Source of the DNA: Bryobacteraceae bacterium CoA2 C42
GTDB lineage: Bacteria > Acidobacteriota > Terriglobia > Bryobacterales > Bryobacteraceae
Assembly: GCA_019931245.1 (NCBI GenBank)
Contig: JAINDL010000103.1
Span: forward strand, 1-57,973
Length of the DNA: 57,973 nucleotides
Direction: 5' to 3'
The notes beneath the pieces are model-generated. The model did no database searches and was not told the origin of the DNA. It saw nothing but the letters and a program-made list of their open reading frames with translations. Below, piece after piece: positions 57,490 through 57,973 of this stretch (its first letter is position 1; each line of letters starts with the position of its first letter). Position numbers and translations under genes: made by a program.

Positions 57490-57972
57490 TCAGCGCTCCC
57501 GTCCTCCCCCGCCGCCGGCCCGTCCGGCTCCGCCGCGCATTCCGCCCTCCGGACGGCTCGTCTGCTCACGGACTACGGGACCATCGAGCCCTCGGCTCCG
57601 CCCGCCGCCGAATCCGCCTCCGCCGTTGCTCTCGCCCCGCGAAATGCCACCACCCCCGTCGCCCCGGCTGCGCCCCGCGCCAAAACCTCCCCAGTCGACC
57701 CGGTCACTCCCGCCATTGCTCTCTCCCCGCGACATGCCGCCGCCCCAGTCGCCCCGGCTGCGCCCCGCGCCAAAACCTCCCCAGCCGACCCGGTCACTCC
57801 CGCCATTGCTCTCCCCCCGCGTCACGGCTCCCGCCGCATCCCCGCGCGAGGCCCCATCACCAAACCGTCTCCATCCACCCATGTCGCCGCCCCGGTTCAT
57901 CTCCCCCCCCGTCACCGCTCCCCCCCCCCCCCCCCCCCACCCCCCCCCCCCCCCCCCCCACCCCCCCCCCAC
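57490..57972 (-). CDS. Gly/Arg/Ser-rich repeat protein C-terminus, partial
   Basis: The minus strand encodes a 160-residue Gly-rich frame with tandem 30-residue repeats (SRGESNGGSDRVxWGGFGAG, then RSRGD-GGG). It has no start codon that can be trusted and continues to the window edge through a C homopolymer. Gly/Arg/Ser tails like this end some exported proteins such as DUF3300 members, but I cannot identify the domain. Given the homopolymer, the N-terminal part of the frame may be a sequencing artefact. Confidence 0.35.
   Translation of the reverse strand: MGGGWGGGGGGWGGGGGGAVTGGEMNRGGDMGGWRRFGDGASRGDAAGAVTRGESNGGSDRVGWGGFGAGRSRGDWGGGMSRGESNGGSDRVDWGGFGAGRSRGDGGGGISRGESNGGGGFGGGRSRGLDGPVVREQTSRPEGGMRGGAGRAGGGGGRER
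57621..57840. repeat. 90-bp tandem coding repeats
   Basis: Copies start at 57621 and 57711, with a third partial copy from 57801. They share an anchor (CGCCATTGCT or CGCCGTTGCT) with 90-bp spacing, equal to 30 codons. The first two copies differ at only a few positions. Confidence 0.8.
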
Positions 57973-57973
57973 C
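57914..57973. other. Terminal C homopolymer tract, probable assembly artefact
   Basis: The last 60 bases are almost pure C, broken by a few A. Natural DNA of this kind is rare, and the tract coincides with the window end. I read it as low-quality contig-end sequence. Confidence 0.75.

Noticed and set aside
1-57973. tRNA or rRNA genes
   Set aside because: I looked for T-loop motifs (GTTCRA) and rRNA blocks in all gaps and found none. A covariance search would be decisive.

Overview
The window looks like a chromosomal contig end from a high-GC member of the Acidobacteriota, probably of the Solibacter/Bryobacter group. This is inferred from the gene content. There is a stand-alone protein of the C-terminal-domain type TIGR03437, which is abundant in Solibacter, and an AGLVNSASF-type copy of that domain on a secreted nuclease. 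There are a TonB-dependent receptor with an N-terminal carboxypeptidase-regulatory-like domain, many secreted TPR proteins, and a large load of secreted hydrolases. No rRNA, tRNA or CRISPR array was found.

Layout. 1-1233: a frameshifted IS630-type transposase running off the left edge, beside a 5'-truncated unknown gene. 1.1-8 kb: a LarA-type nickel racemase, a small membrane peptide, a D-aminoacylase-like hydrolase coupled to a GNAT acetyltransferase, a sulfatase, and a 2-hydroxyacid dehydrogenase/HpcH aldolase pair. 8.1-12.9 kb: an MFS carrier and ferritin-like protein behind a perfect inverted-repeat operator, then glcF-glcE without glcD. 12.9-19.1 kb: a tightly packed six-gene minus-strand operon (SGNH hydrolase, aldo/keto reductase, lamin-tail nuclease, HMA-domain protein, metalloprotease, TlpA-like redoxin). 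19.1-24.5 kb: an operon of a TIGR03437 protein, a TonB receptor and a secreted beta-helix protein, closed by a strong terminator. 24.6-26.7 kb: a 700-residue radical SAM protein resembling archaeal tetraether synthase (Tes/MJ0619), with its own terminator.

27.4-32.7 kb: a plus-strand operon of M14 carboxypeptidase, CMD/AhpD-like protein, repetitive secreted protein, QueG and TPR protein. 32.6-37.7 kb: a GT-C-like membrane protein, a TPR protein, and a housekeeping block of ribosomal protein S1, an HU/IHF-like protein with an acidic tail, and a HIT protein. 37.8-41.9 kb: an esterase/beta-propeller fusion and an oxidoreductase-pheA-ubiX-like block. 42-46 kb is the most accessory-looking part: a LexA/CI-like regulator behind a 24-bp palindrome, an unknown gene, and a secreted protein made of two nearly identical 47-residue Cys/Pro repeats. 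It also holds several strong hairpins and two unknown membrane proteins. 46.2-48.8 kb: a TPR protein and a geranylgeranyl-reductase-like flavoprotein. 48.8-54.3 kb: a purC-cvpA-HAD-flavoprotein-Nramp-like operon ending in a clear terminator. 54.4-57.4 kb: a YkgJ cysteine-cluster protein, an orphan binding protein with a gap, an SDR and a TIGR04283-like glycosyltransferase. The last 0.5 kb is a Gly-rich repeat ORF running into a C homopolymer, likely a poor-quality contig end.

The best candidates for new biology are the Tes-like radical SAM enzyme, which is relevant to bacterial membrane-spanning lipids, and the Cys/Pro tandem-repeat secreted protein with its nearby regulator and structured intergenic regions.
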